Shown: piece after piece, positions 1 through 10,095 of the stretch
How positions within the stretch are numbered: the stretch's first letter is position 1
Layout: the number at the start of each line of letters is the position of its first letter
NCBI GenBank assembly: GCA_032622095.1
Contig: CP136062.1
Span: 159,088,875 to 159,152,874, forward strand
Reading direction: 5' to 3'
DNA length: 64,000 nucleotides
Source of the DNA: Siphonodentalium dalli
Lineage: Eukaryota; Mollusca; Scaphopoda; Gadilida; Siphonodentaliidae
Program-made: the position numbers and the translations under genes
The notes under the pieces: generated by a model
Database searches by the model: none
What the model saw: the letters and a program-made list of their open reading frames with translations, nothing else
Told to the model about the DNA's origin: nothing

Positions 1-167
1 ACCCTATAACATGTTTCCTCAGTTCTGGTTTCTGAGATGCCCCAAGAAGAGTCGCGCGGGTATATCATGGTTATGTATGGTATTAGCATTATTCTTCAAA
101 CTGGGATGAACTGGGATGAACAGTTGTATTTCCACATGTTTTGATAAACAATTTGATTCCAGCAATA

Positions 168-321
168 CAGTGAGTAATGCCCTAATTAAACGACTCCATA
201 ACCACAGCAGAATAATGGGTAATTTTTCAGGATTTAGTCAGAAATATGGCTTGTTGTCATTCATCGGAAAGCTCTCAGGGAGAAAACTGAAAAATGGAGT
301 CGATTAATTAGGGCATTACTG
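168..321. mobile_element. pogo-like palindromic MITE, copy 1
   Basis: Begins near CAG..TAATGCCCTAATTAA and ends GGGCATTACTG, flanked by TA. The left arm holds the family's internal words (CCACAGCAGAAT, TTTTCAGGATTTAGTC, GCCATTCATCGGAAAGCTC). The right arm is shortened to its outer 35 bases or so. CAGT-start TIRs in a TA target are typical of Tc1/mariner, and the TAATCGAC portion resembles pogo/Tigger ends. The superfamily call is inference. Confidence 0.7.
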
Positions 322-654
322 TATATCACATAGCAAATATCAAAATATCAAATAATCTGAAATTTGTTGTACCGGTACCATGTGTTATGTAGAATACTCA
401 AATGTGATTATGTGACTAGATCATGTGACTATATATTATGAAAATGAATGTTAATAAAAACTTTGGCACTCTGCCTATATATCCCTAGAAATGTGATTAT
501 GTTGACACATTTCTTGATTAATGACACTTATATGATAAATTCAAATAGTATCGTTATCTCATTATGCACTGTTCTATTCAAATATCGCGCAATAAATTAT
601 GATAATGCAGGATAATCAGCTATTTTGTTGCTCAATTGATCATTTTCTCAAATT
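322..654. other. AT-rich stretch, nothing recognised
   Basis: No open frame with coding character, no terminal repeats and no RNA gene seen. Confidence 0.5.
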
Positions 655-805
655 TAGGGGGGGTGGGTGTCCAAAACTGACCGGAAAAAACTTCCTGAAA
701 CGGAAAAAAAAGGGTGGGTGTCCAAAATTGCCTGGAAAAAAAGGCCGGAAACGGAAGAAATTGGGTGGGTGGGTCCCCCGAGGCCGGAAAAAATAAAAAT
801 CATCA
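655..805. repeat. GGGTGGGTGTCC imperfect tandem repeat
   Basis: Three imperfect units of about 51 bp, each opening with GGGTGGGTGTCC or GGGTGGGTGGGTCC and followed by a purine-rich CCGGAAA tract. It is followed by a C-run at about 829-842. The open frames here only reflect the composition. Confidence 0.7.
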
Positions 806-1170
806 TACGTGCCTGGAAAATTTTTCCGACCCCCCCCCCCCCTGAACACAACCGAACATAACCGAACACAAGGCATGTGTATTCATGTTCAGACTAATAC
901 CATACGAAGTTTGGTGGAGTTTGGGCCAATAATAAGTGTTTTATTTGATGTTTTGTAAAACGCGTTTTGTGTTCGGCATAATTATATAGAAAAGCCGAAC
1001 ACAAGCTTCTGTTCGGCATTCAGTCACCGTTAATTAATTAACACATAGACTAAGTAGCGATTAACGCTGGGCTTATCTTTTATGAAAGGCATATATATAC
1101 GACGATGTATTATTATATGTTATTCTCAATTCATTCATTCATTTCCTCAGTTAGCCGTTGAGCGGGCAGG
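806..1170. other. Unassigned; short GTTCGGC hairpin
   Basis: Near 993-1018, GCCGAACA and TGTTCGGC form a small stem, and related GAACACAA words lie around 845-870 and 970. This may be an eroded palindromic repeat. No gene seen. Confidence 0.35.
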
Positions 1171-1226
1171 GTCTACACTAAACTAAATAACAACTAAACA
1201 CATGTTTGAGCAGATAGCCAGTGTCT
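1171..1226. repeat. 56-bp direct repeat, distal copy
   Basis: Identical to 1961-2016, running from GTCTACACTAAACTAAATAA to AGATAGCCAGTGTCT. It lies downstream of the YR gene. It may be the second B copy of split direct repeats, with 1227-1960 as the A2-containing spacer. Confidence 0.75.
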
Positions 1227-1960
1227 TTATTCGCAGAAGTTGACACCAGATGGGCACACCAAAAACCGCTTGATGTACAACATATACAACATTCGTTACA
1301 AATTAATATGTGTGAGCATCTCATTTCAATAGTATATTCACATATTGTAATTCCGATAATTATACTGTAATAATTAACATGTCATTCTATGCACAAGAAT
1401 CCTACACAAATCTCCAGCAGTTTCCGGTTAGAATTCCTGCGATAAACCAGAGATAAAACCACATTTTGTGGGGAAAACTCTGGAAGCATTGGATGCTGCA
1501 TGCCCAGTGAACATAATTTTTATGTTGTCATATATATGTAACATGTCACATTCGAAACGTATGTTTATGTGCATGTACGAGACGTTTCCGTCCGCTTCGC
1601 GATTATATATAACGTTTCATTAATTAATGTGTTATACATCTGTATGTAATAAATCTTATTTGATGTGTAATTATTAATTTGTACAATTATATTACCATAA
1701 TGGTGCTCATGTAACTAGGAACTATACTCATATAAAATTATTTTTACTCAGATATGTGGAATTTAAGTTGTCACTCCTAGCGAAAAACTGGCTAAAGTGA
1801 CCCAACTTTATTATGCGCTAACGAAATTACTCACTCACTCAGTGAACTCCAATTATCGTTAGCCAATTACCTACTGATACTCTAGACAACTCAGTTGTAT
1901 TCACACGATACGCTACAGACAATAGTTTTGGGCTAATCTACGAAACGCTCAAAACATGTA
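1227..1960. other. Spacer between the two 56-bp direct repeats
   Basis: Non-coding, AT-rich, 734 bp. If the element is Ngaro/PAT-like, the second A repeat should lie here, but the matching A1 at the missing 5' end cannot be seen. Confidence 0.45.
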
Positions 1961-2016
1961 GTCTACACTAAACTAAATAACAACTAAACACATGTTTGAG
2001 CAGATAGCCAGTGTCT
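1961..2016. repeat. 56-bp direct repeat, proximal copy
   Basis: Perfect copy of 1171-1226 by eye, starting 218 bp beyond the YR stop codon. See the element entry for the split-direct-repeat reading. Confidence 0.75.
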
Positions 2017-2233
2017 GCTAAATTAACGTTCAAAAGAATAAGTGCGGCTGCCCAAAAGATTTCTTTTGAGCTCGGTTATGGTTGATCTATTAATATATTT
2101 CTTATAAGACGAATTGAGAAATGTTTGTTTCACTCTGAATAATGACAATTATGCATATTTCGGCCATGACAAAGTATATCAAGTAACAATGGTATATCCT
2201 GTCTATCTGACAGTACACATGCAATTTTAAGTT

Positions 2234-3259
2234 TTATAAATTGAGGCTTCTGGATACATGCAACCTGGATTCTAACGAATCCACTACATCACCGTCCTTG
2301 GCGGACTCAGATTGCCATCTACCGTGGCGTTTCCAACATCTGTCGTTGACGCCAGACCTGGCGGCTTCTGTAGCGCCGCCTGTTCTCATTGAATGAAGCC
2401 CTAAATTGGCGTCTTTTCCACAAACCTCTTTCATTCGGGTTGTGATACATTCTCTAGCCCTAGTATAACTTAAGGGCTTATTCTTATATACTAATTTGAT
2501 TGACCCCTTTGAACCGAACATGGGCCTGAAGAAATACATGTCTGATTTAATATCTAAGTTGGCCACATTAATATATTTAGAAATAATTGTTAAAGGACAT
2601 GCTACTGTGTTTCCTTTGGCAATCACGATTTCGTTGCCCTGTCTATATTGATCTGTTTTACTCTTTTCAATAATCAATTTCAAATGATCTGGCAATATTT
2701 CAATATTACTGCATTTTAGTGCTTGAAGTTCCGAAAACCTTAAAAATCCACTGAATCCGAGAACTATCATAGATAGATCTCTAATTACTGTCAAATCTGT
2801 TGAATCAGCATATTTTGTACAAATGTTAATGACGTCGTCAGAGTAAACAGGGTCCTTCTTTTGGATTTTCTTTGTACATAATCTCTTTGCTGCCTCGACG
2901 ATTCCGGTAACGAATCCGTTTGATGTCGGATCCAAATGTCCATGTAACTCGTGAATCCATCTTATTGCGTATTTTGCTGAAGACACCACGTTATGCGAAC
3001 TTCCGTTGTCCACGAGGCTGGTTAGAAATAGCGCCACGTGTACAGAGTCCGCTGGCATAACCGTTCCTCCTATACCGCGAACAAAGTCAGTCCACCGCCG
3101 GAATTGTGAATAATATTTCGACACTGTACTGTCCGCTCGGGATCGCAACAACAATGCGGCCATCTTACTGCTCAATACGTCGGTTTTGTTTGATTCTGCC
3201 ACGCCAGTGTCATCTAGCGCCGTTCGTATCTGTTGTGATAACCCTAAAAGATTAGTCAA
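2234..3259 (-). CDS. DIRS/Ngaro tyrosine recombinase, catalytic Tyr lost
   Basis: Predicted integrase-type tyrosine recombinase of a DIRS-order retroelement, which normally inserts a circular DNA copy without making target duplications. The 341 residues span an N-terminal SAM-like DNA-binding part (about 30-125: RADSTVSKYYSQF, WIHELHG) and a catalytic part (about 140-335). The catalytic residues I can place are Arg174 in GFLRFSEL, Lys201 in KSKTDQ, His289 and Arg292 in GLHSMRTGG, and His312 with Trp315 in RHGRW. Family members normally have Tyr in the following AKDGY motif. Here it reads AKDGD, with Asp at residue 324 (codon 2288-2290), so a one-base TAT-to-GAT type change would have removed the nucleophile. 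The ATG is 13 bp past the preceding RNase H stop, which fits tight packing of element ORFs. The frame is otherwise open, so inactivation looks fairly recent or the Tyr change was the first hit. The family call is firm; that the protein is inactive is inference. Confidence 0.88.
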   Translation of the reverse strand: MTNLLGLSQQIRTALDDTGVAESNKTDVLSSKMAALLLRSRADSTVSKYYSQFRRWTDFVRGIGGTVMPADSVHVALFLTSLVDNGSSHNVVSSAKYAIRWIHELHGHLDPTSNGFVTGIVEAAKRLCTKKIQKKDPVYSDDVINICTKYADSTDLTVIRDLSMIVLGFSGFLRFSELQALKCSNIEILPDHLKLIIEKSKTDQYRQGNEIVIAKGNTVACPLTIISKYINVANLDIKSDMYFFRPMFGSKGSIKLVYKNKPLSYTRARECITTRMKEVCGKDANLGLHSMRTGGATEAARSGVNDRCWKRHGRWQSESAKDGDVVDSLESRLHVSRSLNL

Positions 3260-3272
3260 TTTAGTTTTTTAA

Positions 3273-3983
3273 TCACATGACATTATATGTGAAATGGACA
3301 GCTCCTAATTGGAAACTCAATATACTGTGTGCAAATATGCCGTTATGTCCCCTTCCGGGGTGAACGATGTGTTCAGACCCGAGGGTTTTCAACCCGTTAT
3401 TCCCATCCGATATCGCGTCTGCTTCTCGGATTAAGGGCCAAAAAGGCGCAGATTTCCATATGGGAAAAAATTAAGTTGCTCTCACATTGCTCAATATTCT
3501 AGGGGGTGGAACGATCCAGTTATTCTCGCCCCACCAACATTGCTTCATTGCGTCAACCGCTTCGGTTCCCGGGCACCACCATCTAGAATTAAATCTATCT
3601 AGTTGAGAATTGTAATCTGTTGCGAATCTGTCGATTGAGTGTGGTCCCCATAAATTGTTTAATTTGTGAAATATTTCGACGTCGATACACCAGTCATCGG
3701 GATCGAAACACCTGCTCAATGCATCTGCACTCATATTGAGTTCTCTCGGTATCCATGTGGGTACCAGCGTGAAGTTATTTTCAACGCGCGTTGATTCTAT
3801 ATCAAGCGCGACTTTTTGTAAATGCTCTTTACTACTGCACTTCGTGATCACGCTCACGACGGCTTTATTGTCGGTGTATAACATGAACCTTCCTCCCGAC
3901 ATGGCCGCTGAATTTGATTTACAAACTCTATTCACAGCTTCTAGCTCTCTCCATGTGGAGCTACTTCCGGCTTTACGGGATTG
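3273..3983 (-). pseudogene. DIRS-type RNase H domain remnant with in-frame stop
   Basis: This is the C-terminal RNase H part of a DIRS RT-RNaseH polyprotein. The readable frame starts after a stop at 3984-3986, with STWRELEAV (acidic Glu). It continues through LYTDNKAVVSVI (acidic Asp) and NMSADALSRCFDPDDW (acidic Asp), then GPHSIDRFATDYNSQ and WWCPGTEAVDA. A TAA codon at 3471-3473 interrupts the frame. The same frame then resumes with PIWKSAPFWPLIREAD, which is the usual end of this family, and stops at 3273-3275 just before the recombinase. RT motifs are absent, so the element is cut on its 5' side. The domain identification rests on these motifs. Confidence 0.85.
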
Positions 3984-3986
3984 CTA

Positions 3987-4244
3987 CGGGACCTCTTCCC
4001 ACTATGGGGTAGGCGGCTGTCGCCCCTGCGCCATGGGTCTCAACTGGGTGAACACTGCACCTTGATGTTGAGACCTTTGAGGTCTCCACCAGGCGTGCTA
4101 TACGTCTGGGATCCGAGCCCCCTAGGACCTCCACCGGGCGTACTGTACTCTCTTAACAGTAAAAGAAGAAATCCTAGACAGACAAAGAAATCACTAACGG
4201 TGGGCCTCCTACTTTGAGGACATATCAACGCCGCTCGAATCCAC
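3987..4244. other. Junction region, unassigned
   Basis: GC-richer than its surroundings. Two short similar words, GGTCTCCACCAGGCGTG near 4081 and GGACCTCCACCGGGCGTA near 4127, occur 46 bp apart. It could be upstream LINE sequence, but no protein motif is convincing. Confidence 0.3.
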
Positions 4245-4410
4245 TAACTTCAATGACCAATTCAAAATTCTCGTGGAAGAAGAAATTGATGATCTTACCA
4301 AGACACTGACCAAAAAATCGAAGGCACATTCACCCAACAACCCCTGATGAAGTAGCATTGTGTATCAAGTCCGTCAAATCTGGCAAGGCACCTGACGAAG
4401 ATGGAATCAC
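4245..4410 (+). pseudogene. LINE reverse transcriptase fragment, left part
   Basis: Translation gives a stretch beginning VEEEIDDLTKTL, followed after a frameshift near 4345 by TPDEVALCIKSV and KSGKAPDEDGIT. The GKAPxxDGI motif is characteristic of the N-terminal part of non-LTR retrotransposon RT domains. The fragment stops exactly where a SINE is inserted, and its continuation is at 5738-5950. Confidence 0.8.
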
Positions 4411-4416
4411 TATGGA

Positions 4417-4794
4417 TAGCCCAGTGGGTAGAGTGTCGGACTTGTAATGGTGTTAATGCACCGGCGTGAGTTCGCGCCTCGCTCGGTGAACAGTGGCTTG
4501 GCCGAATTGAGCGGTGTGTGTGCTATATATAGCCACAAACTGTTTCAAATCTCGCGCCAGGTTGTGACCCTTGGGCAAGGTCACTTGTACTGTGCTCGCT
4601 TCGTTGTACCTAATCGCGAAATAGGTACCTGGTTGTTGGGTATCCGTAAGACGGTCTAGTGAAGCGCCTCTAAAATGGCAGCAGGCACAAGACTCGGCAT
4701 TGCTCATAAAAAACAGCTGGGGTAATAATGTGAGCGCTTAGAGCTACACCAGGGATTAAGCGCTATATAAATGATATACATTATTATACGCCCT
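4417..4794 (+). mobile_element. tRNA-derived SINE inside the LINE fragment
   Basis: The head is tRNA-like, with A-box-like TAGCCCAGTGGGTAGAG at 4417 and a B-box-like GAGTTCGCGCC near 4469. A conserved-looking body follows (GTGACCCTTGGGCAAGG), and the 3' end reads GCGCTATATAAATG followed by a TTA microsatellite, a tail type shared with CR1/L2-type LINEs. The hexamer TATGGA at 4411-4416 recurs at 5732-5737 beyond the interrupted (TTA)n tail (5698-5731) and is the likely target duplication. Confidence 0.8.
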
Positions 4795-5694
4795 TTTTGA
4801 AAAAAGGTCGTATTATGTTATCAGTCTGTCCGTCCGTCCGTATGTCCGCCCGTCCGTCTGTCCGTCTGTCTGTCCGTCCGTCCGTTAACATTTTTGGTTT
4901 CCGATCGATAACTCCAGTTTGGAGTATTTTATCTGAACCAAAGTTGGTATGTGTATTTCCCAGCTAAAGATACAGGCCAAGTTCGAATATGGGTTCCGTC
5001 CAATTATTTTTACATGAGTTACGGCCCATTTTCGACTTAGAATTTGACCGTCTGTTAACATTTTTGGTTTCCGACCGATAACTCCAGTTTGGATTATTTG
5101 ATCTGAACCAAAGTTGGTATGTGTATTTCCCAGCTAAAGATACAGGACAAGTTCGAACATGGGTTCCGTCCAATTATTTTTACATGAGTTACGGCCCTTC
5201 TTCGACTTAGAATTTGACCGTCTGTTAACATTTTTGGTTTCCGACCGATAACTCCTGTTTGGATTATTTGATCTGAACCAAAGTTGGTATGTGTATTTCC
5301 CAGCTAAAGATACAGGCCAAGTTCGAATATGGGTTCCGTCCAGTTATTTTTACATGAGTTACGGCCCTTTTTCAACTTAGAATTTTACCAATTTCATAAC
5401 ATTTTGGTTTCCGACCGATAACTCCAGTTTTGATTATTTGAGCTGAATCAAAGCTGGTATGTGTATTTCCCAGCTAAAACTACAGGCCAAGTTTGAATAT
5501 AGGTTCTGTCTAATTATTTTTACATGAATTATGGCCATTTTTCGACTTAGAATTTGACCACATTTTGGCATTGAAATTAGGGGTACATGCATATCAGATT
5601 TTCTTCAAATGTAAGCTCAAAGTATTATCTTATTTTGCGATAGTACAATTCGAAATGGCTAAAGGGCGTATTTTGCCACGCCCTAGCGATGCTC

Positions 5695-5697
<3 letters not shown>
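4795..5697 (+). mobile_element. pearl/Helentron-type non-autonomous element, subfamily A copy 1
   Basis: Starts TATACGCCC with a local hairpin (CCCTTTTTGAAAAAAGG). A (GTCC/GTCT)n microsatellite follows at about 4829-4885, then three to four tandem units of about 178 bp (GATAACTCCAGTTTGG, GGTATGTGTATTTCC, TTCGAATATGGGTTCC, GAGTTACGGCCC, TTCGACTTAGAATTTGACC). Near the 3' end AAGGGCGTAT mirrors the 5' terminus, followed by the small stem CGCCCTAGCG and the end GCTCTTG. Tetranucleotide repeat plus 150-180-bp core repeats plus asymmetric terminal repeats and a 3' hairpin match bivalve pearl elements, now regarded as Helentron-associated. It sits within the SINE's (TTA)n tail. Confidence 0.75.
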
Positions 5698-5734
<37 letters not shown>

Positions 5735-5737
5735 GGA

Positions 5738-5950
5738 ACACCTAAAATATGGAGGAGAAATAAAATATTTCTGGAAGCCCAGATCCCAGACTGTATGAAA
5801 GGTGGAACAGTTTGCCCAATATACAAAAAAGGAGGGAAACCAAAAGACGACCCCAACTCATATAGGAAGATCACCATGCATCACCAACACAATTGGAAAG
5901 ACTATCGAAAAACTCCATCTGAAAAGAAAAGAGGCAGTAAAATCCCTAGT
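5738..5950 (+). pseudogene. LINE reverse transcriptase fragment, right part
   Basis: Translates to EHLKYGGE, then IPDCMKGGTVCPIYKKGG, KPKDDPNSYRKI and, after a frameshift, ITNTIGKTIEKLHLKRK. The PIYKKGGKPKDPxSYRxI pattern is the second conserved RT block of non-LTR elements. The fragment picks up exactly where 4410 leaves off, showing that one ancestral ORF was split by the SINE. It is too short and shifted to encode anything. The clade is not resolved. Confidence 0.8.
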
Positions 5951-6148
5951 CTTGATTGACAGCCGTCTTGTTCCAATAGACGTCTGATAACAGCTGCTGC
6001 CATCTTAATTTAAGATTAAGCTCCGCCCCTCGATCGACATCGACCCGCGCTTTGTTAGGATGACATTAACGCGAGTTGGCCCTAACAGTATTCCATACTA
6101 ACACGAACACGGACTTCCGGGTTGATAGCACCTTTTTCGGATCAGCTC
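5951..6148. other. Unassigned sequence
   Basis: No repeat or coding signature recognised. Confidence 0.4.
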
Positions 6149-6614
6149 TATAGGAATCACTGAACTAAATGGTTTCCCATAGGCGACAGTGTTAACGTTT
6201 CGGCCAAATTCACTGAATTGAAGCCTGCAAGCCATACCAGTGATGTTTACCCAGCTAGATTGACACCAGTTGATCACGAAAATGCAAGAAAAATCATAGG
6301 TCATGTGTTTACTTTTAAAAATAAATCCCAAAGTCTACGACAGGGCTATCTCACAGACAAATTTGATCTGGAAAACCCCAGGACTACAGCAGCTAGTTAA
6401 ATAAATTTCCCGCTCACAAAAATCCATTCCCCCATTCATTCACCAGTTTAAATTATTTAGATATTATGTACAAATCAAATAAACGCGATGTCATCCTTTA
6501 ATAACGTGTCGCGTGTATCAGGTGAAGGTCATTCTTCAGTTACCTTCACCTTTAGCATTCCACGGTGTACTCGCTCCCCGACCCTAGAACACATTTAGCT
6601 CCCTGATTCCTATA
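6149..6614 (-). mobile_element. 470-bp TIR element (TATAGGAATCA family), copy 1
   Basis: Ends are TATAGGAATCACTGAACTAAA and its near-inverse TTAGCTCCCTGATTCCTATA. The inside is AT-rich with no transposase. It is inverted relative to the copies at 6920 and 8275. A TA or TATA target is likely; the superfamily is unknown. Confidence 0.8.
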
Positions 6615-6919
6615 CGGACCCTCCAACCGGAAGTGGGTGAATCGTGAATCAACAGGCTACGAAAAATGCAGAAAGTTGGATATTGAATGAATCGTCCGCC
6701 AACTTGACCTTGACCTTTGCGGCGACTTTGGGATTTGACTTTTAGCATTCTAGACTGTTCTAGATGCCGTCTATTGACAGAAGTTCAGGGTGAATAACTC
6801 TATTGCTTACAAATGCACGCATTTTAGTTACCTTTTAAGCATTCATGTCAGCTAAATGTTACGGATCGGCGAACTGTCAATATGACGTCACGAATTACTA
6901 TATCCGGTGTGAGGGTCCG
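6615..6919. other. Loop between two inverted TATAGGAATCA elements
   Basis: Bounded by CGGACCCTCCAACCGGA and its near-inverse TCCGGTGTGAGGGTCCG, so the symmetry extends about 17 bp past both flanking elements. The loop may be part of an older inverted-repeat element. Confidence 0.5.
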
Positions 6920-7385
6920 TATAGGAATCAGGGAGCTAAATGTGTTCTAGAGTCGGGGAGCGAGTACACCGTGGAATGCTAATGGTGAAGGTAACTGAAG
7001 AATGACCTTCACCTGATACATGCGTCACGTTATTAAAGGACGACATCGCGTTTATTTGATTTGTACATAATATCTAAATAATTTAAACTGGTGAGTGAAT
7101 GGGGGAACGGATTTTTGTGAGCGGGAAATGTATTTAACAAGCTGTTGTAGATCTGGGTTTTTCCAGATCAAATTTGGCTGTGGGATAGCCCTGTCGTACA
7201 CTTGGGGATTTATTTTAAAAAGTAAACACATGACCTATGATTTTTCTTGCATTTTCGTGATAAACTGGTGTCAATCTAGCTGGGTAAACATCACTGGTAT
7301 GGCCCGCAGGCTTCAGTTCAGTGAATTTGGCCGAAACGTTAACACTGTCGCCTATGGGAAACCATTTAGTTCAGTGATTCCTATA
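6920..7385 (+). mobile_element. 470-bp TIR element (TATAGGAATCA family), copy 2
   Basis: Close match to copy 3 and to the reverse complement of copy 1, with termini TATAGGAATCAGGGAGC and CAGTGATTCCTATA. Its open frames also occur in the sister copies only because of shared descent. Confidence 0.8.
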
Positions 7386-8274
7386 AGAAAAAATTGAATT
7401 TTACGAAATTTCACGTCTCGCCATGATAAGTTGTTAATTCCATATTTTCTTATTTTCAAATGATAATGACCACATTTTGGACAGATTTAAAGAAGAAACG
7501 CATGGATTCGCATGTAGATAGTAAAGAAAGTGATAAATCTGGTAATTTTGCATGGATGTCAGGTACCATTAGGGGGTCAGGGGTCTAAAGCCCCCCTCCC
7601 CACAATTCTGAGGAGTGTTAACCCCCCCCCCCCCATTGGGAAAAGGTGTCATTTGACCAATTAAGCTTTTCCGGCACCCAGTAGCCTTATCTGGGACCGT
7701 AGCCCCACCCCAAGTCGGGGGGGGGGGGGGGGGGGTGATGGCATCACCACTAGAGTTACTGTCGTGCAAAACTGTCATGGCAGCTTTGTTAAACAGACAG
7801 TATGCCCTGCCATCTGGTAAAATTTCATCCCTGAAGCTGTGTCTGATGTTGTATCATAATGTTTCGATATTTAAATTGACTTATGGTTGCTTTACATTGT
7901 TATTAAAATATTTGGAATTTTTATTTTCTGTTAATTTTGGTAAATATTTATTATAAATTGCCAAATTCTGCATGAAAAGGGTTTAAAATTGGACAATATA
8001 TCCCTCTCAAAATGTATATTAACATTTCCTCTTCAATTTAGTAATATTATGGTATATAAGGACATACTTCAGTTATACAAGATGCATTGGCTAGTAAAAT
8101 TGAAAAAAAGCTCCTTTTTTTGGCTTTATTTTGAGGATTGACACTAATTTTCAGGATGCCTCATATTGGAAAAATAAACCACTACTGCTCGATATAATCC
8201 ATTTTTGATTTCAGTAAGGTCTATATTTTGATAAAATACTATAAGAAACGCTGTGTTTCACACATATACATATA
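7386..8274. other. Unassigned, with C- and G-runs
   Basis: Contains a C-run near 7621-7634 and a G-run near 7717-7734, then AT-rich sequence. No gene or terminal repeats seen. Confidence 0.4.
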
Positions 8275-8739
8275 TATAGGAATCAGGGAGCTAAATGTGG
8301 TCTAGAGTCGGGGAGCGAGTACACCGTGGAATGCCAATGGTGAAGGTAACTGAATAATGACCTTCACCTGATACATGCGTCACGTTATTAAAGGACGACA
8401 TCGCGTTTATTTGATTTGTACATAATATCTAAATAATTTAAACTGGTGAGTGAATGGGGGAACGGATTTTTGTGAGCGGGAAATGTATTTAACAAGCTGT
8501 TGTAGATCTGGGTTTTCCAGATCAAATTTGGCTGTGGGATAGCCCTGTCGTACACTTTGGGATTTATTTAAAAAAGTAACCACATGACCTATGATTTTTC
8601 TTGAATTTTCGTGATCAACTGGTGTCAATCTAGCTGGGTAAACATCACTGGTATGGCCTGCAGGCTTCAATTCTGTGAATTTGGCCGAAACGTTAACACT
8701 GTCGCCTATGGGAAACCATTTAGTTCAGTGATTCCTATA
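8275..8739 (+). mobile_element. 470-bp TIR element (TATAGGAATCA family), copy 3
   Basis: Same termini and orientation as copy 2, inserted in a TATATATA run. Confidence 0.8.
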
Positions 8740-9774
8740 GAGACGTCGAAGAAGGCAAATAAAACAGCGCCGGAAGTTAACGGCGGGTGCTATAACGCAC
8801 ACATCGAGTTATCGTTCCTGAATGGGATAACCGCATGTCAAGATGTCCGCAGTTTTCGAAAACAATGGATCTAAATTAAAAATCAAGATTAAATCTACTT
8901 GAATACGAAATGACACAAGGCTAAATCATAAAATTTAACATCATTGAGTAAAAGCACAAGAAAAGAGAGTCTGCGCGCTCCGCATATCGAGATAAATCGA
9001 CCGAATTGATAGATGCACGATATTCAGGGGGGGGGGTGAAAAAATTGCTTCCGGCACGTATGCCGGGGTGGGTGGGTGGTCAAAGCCACCAACAAGCAAT
9101 TTTTTCCGCAACTAAAAAAAAAAATTCCTGCTTGTTTTTTTAGTGTTTTGGCAATGAGTTGGGCTTCAAAACCACTTTGAATCAGTTTGAATGAGAGAAA
9201 TAATGTAATTCTAAATGGTAAACTGACTGCAGGCAGTTATCGTGTTGTATTTTGTTGCAAATTTTGAAATCCAAGATGGCCGCTGGCAGCCATGTTTTTT
9301 TGGCCGAATGACCTCAAAATGACTCATTCCTATTTACATGTCCAGTCGATCGCACGTGCTATCACGGACTGAATACAAACATGTCAATTGAATTCTGATG
9401 ATTAGCATACGTTGGAAATAATAAAACACAGCAGCATTTCATGCCTTCATCGGCAATTTGAGACATAATATAGGTTGAAATTGTTCTCATTGTTTAATTT
9501 TCCAACCTGAATTTAATGAAGAGTGAATGTTATTTTTAGACCAACAGTCAAATATTTTCCAATGGGCGGTAAAATAATGGAGCTTTCCACAGAGGCCACA
9601 CCCACAGCAGTAGTCCCGCCCACTGGTAAAAATACTTTATCCACACAAATATTGTCTGTTACCGAGATCGACTTCCAAAGTGAACTCATCAGCACTTGCC
9701 CTTATATTATGTTAACTAGCTGAAACATACTCATGTATATGATTCGTTCAAATATGAACTTTTAACCAGTTTGA
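8740..9774. other. Unassigned sequence
   Basis: A G-run lies at about 9027-9037, followed by a palindromic patch around GGCACGTATGCCGG and GTGGTCAAAGCCACC, each a short stem. No coding region recognised. Confidence 0.35.
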
Positions 9775-10095
9775 TTTAAAAAAAATTATTTAGATTCAAT
9801 TTTTTATTTTTTTTTTATATTGAACTTTGATCTGCTGTTGAACAAAAACAAAATAATAATTTGTTTTTTAAATTAAAAAAAAAAATTACATTATTTTTTA
9901 AAATTAAATATTTTTTATTTTCTTTTTAGATTTTTAGATTGAATCTTTAAAAAAAAATTTAATTTAATTTTTTTTTTACTTGATTAAAATATTTTTAAAT
10001 TTAATTTTAAAATTTTCTTTTTAGATTTTTAGATTGAAACTTATTGCTAAAAAATTCAAAAATTTGTTTAAAAAAATTTAATTTAAAATATAAGT
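9775..10095. repeat. Very AT-rich low-complexity tract
   Basis: Almost only A and T, with many A5-A9 and T5-T9 runs and the repeated phrase TTTTTAGATTTTTAGATTGAA (at about 9924 and 10018, each slightly different). It may be an eroded AT minisatellite. Confidence 0.7.

Larger units (their letters stand above)
1171..3983 (-). mobile_element. DIRS/Ngaro-like tyrosine-recombinase retroelement, 5'-truncated
   Basis: On the minus strand the order is RNase H remnant, tyrosine recombinase (YR), then non-coding sequence carrying a 56-bp direct repeat twice. RT-RNaseH followed by YR is diagnostic of the DIRS order. Repeats placed after the YR gene recall the B1-A2-B2 split direct repeats of Ngaro/PAT elements. 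No gag or RT core is visible upstream, because recognisable coding ends at about 3983. The outer limit at 1171 is only the last repeat seen, not a proven end. Confidence 0.8.

Noticed and set aside
4417-4490. tRNA-Thr-like gene
   Set aside because: Promoter boxes are degenerate and it is the head of a longer SINE.
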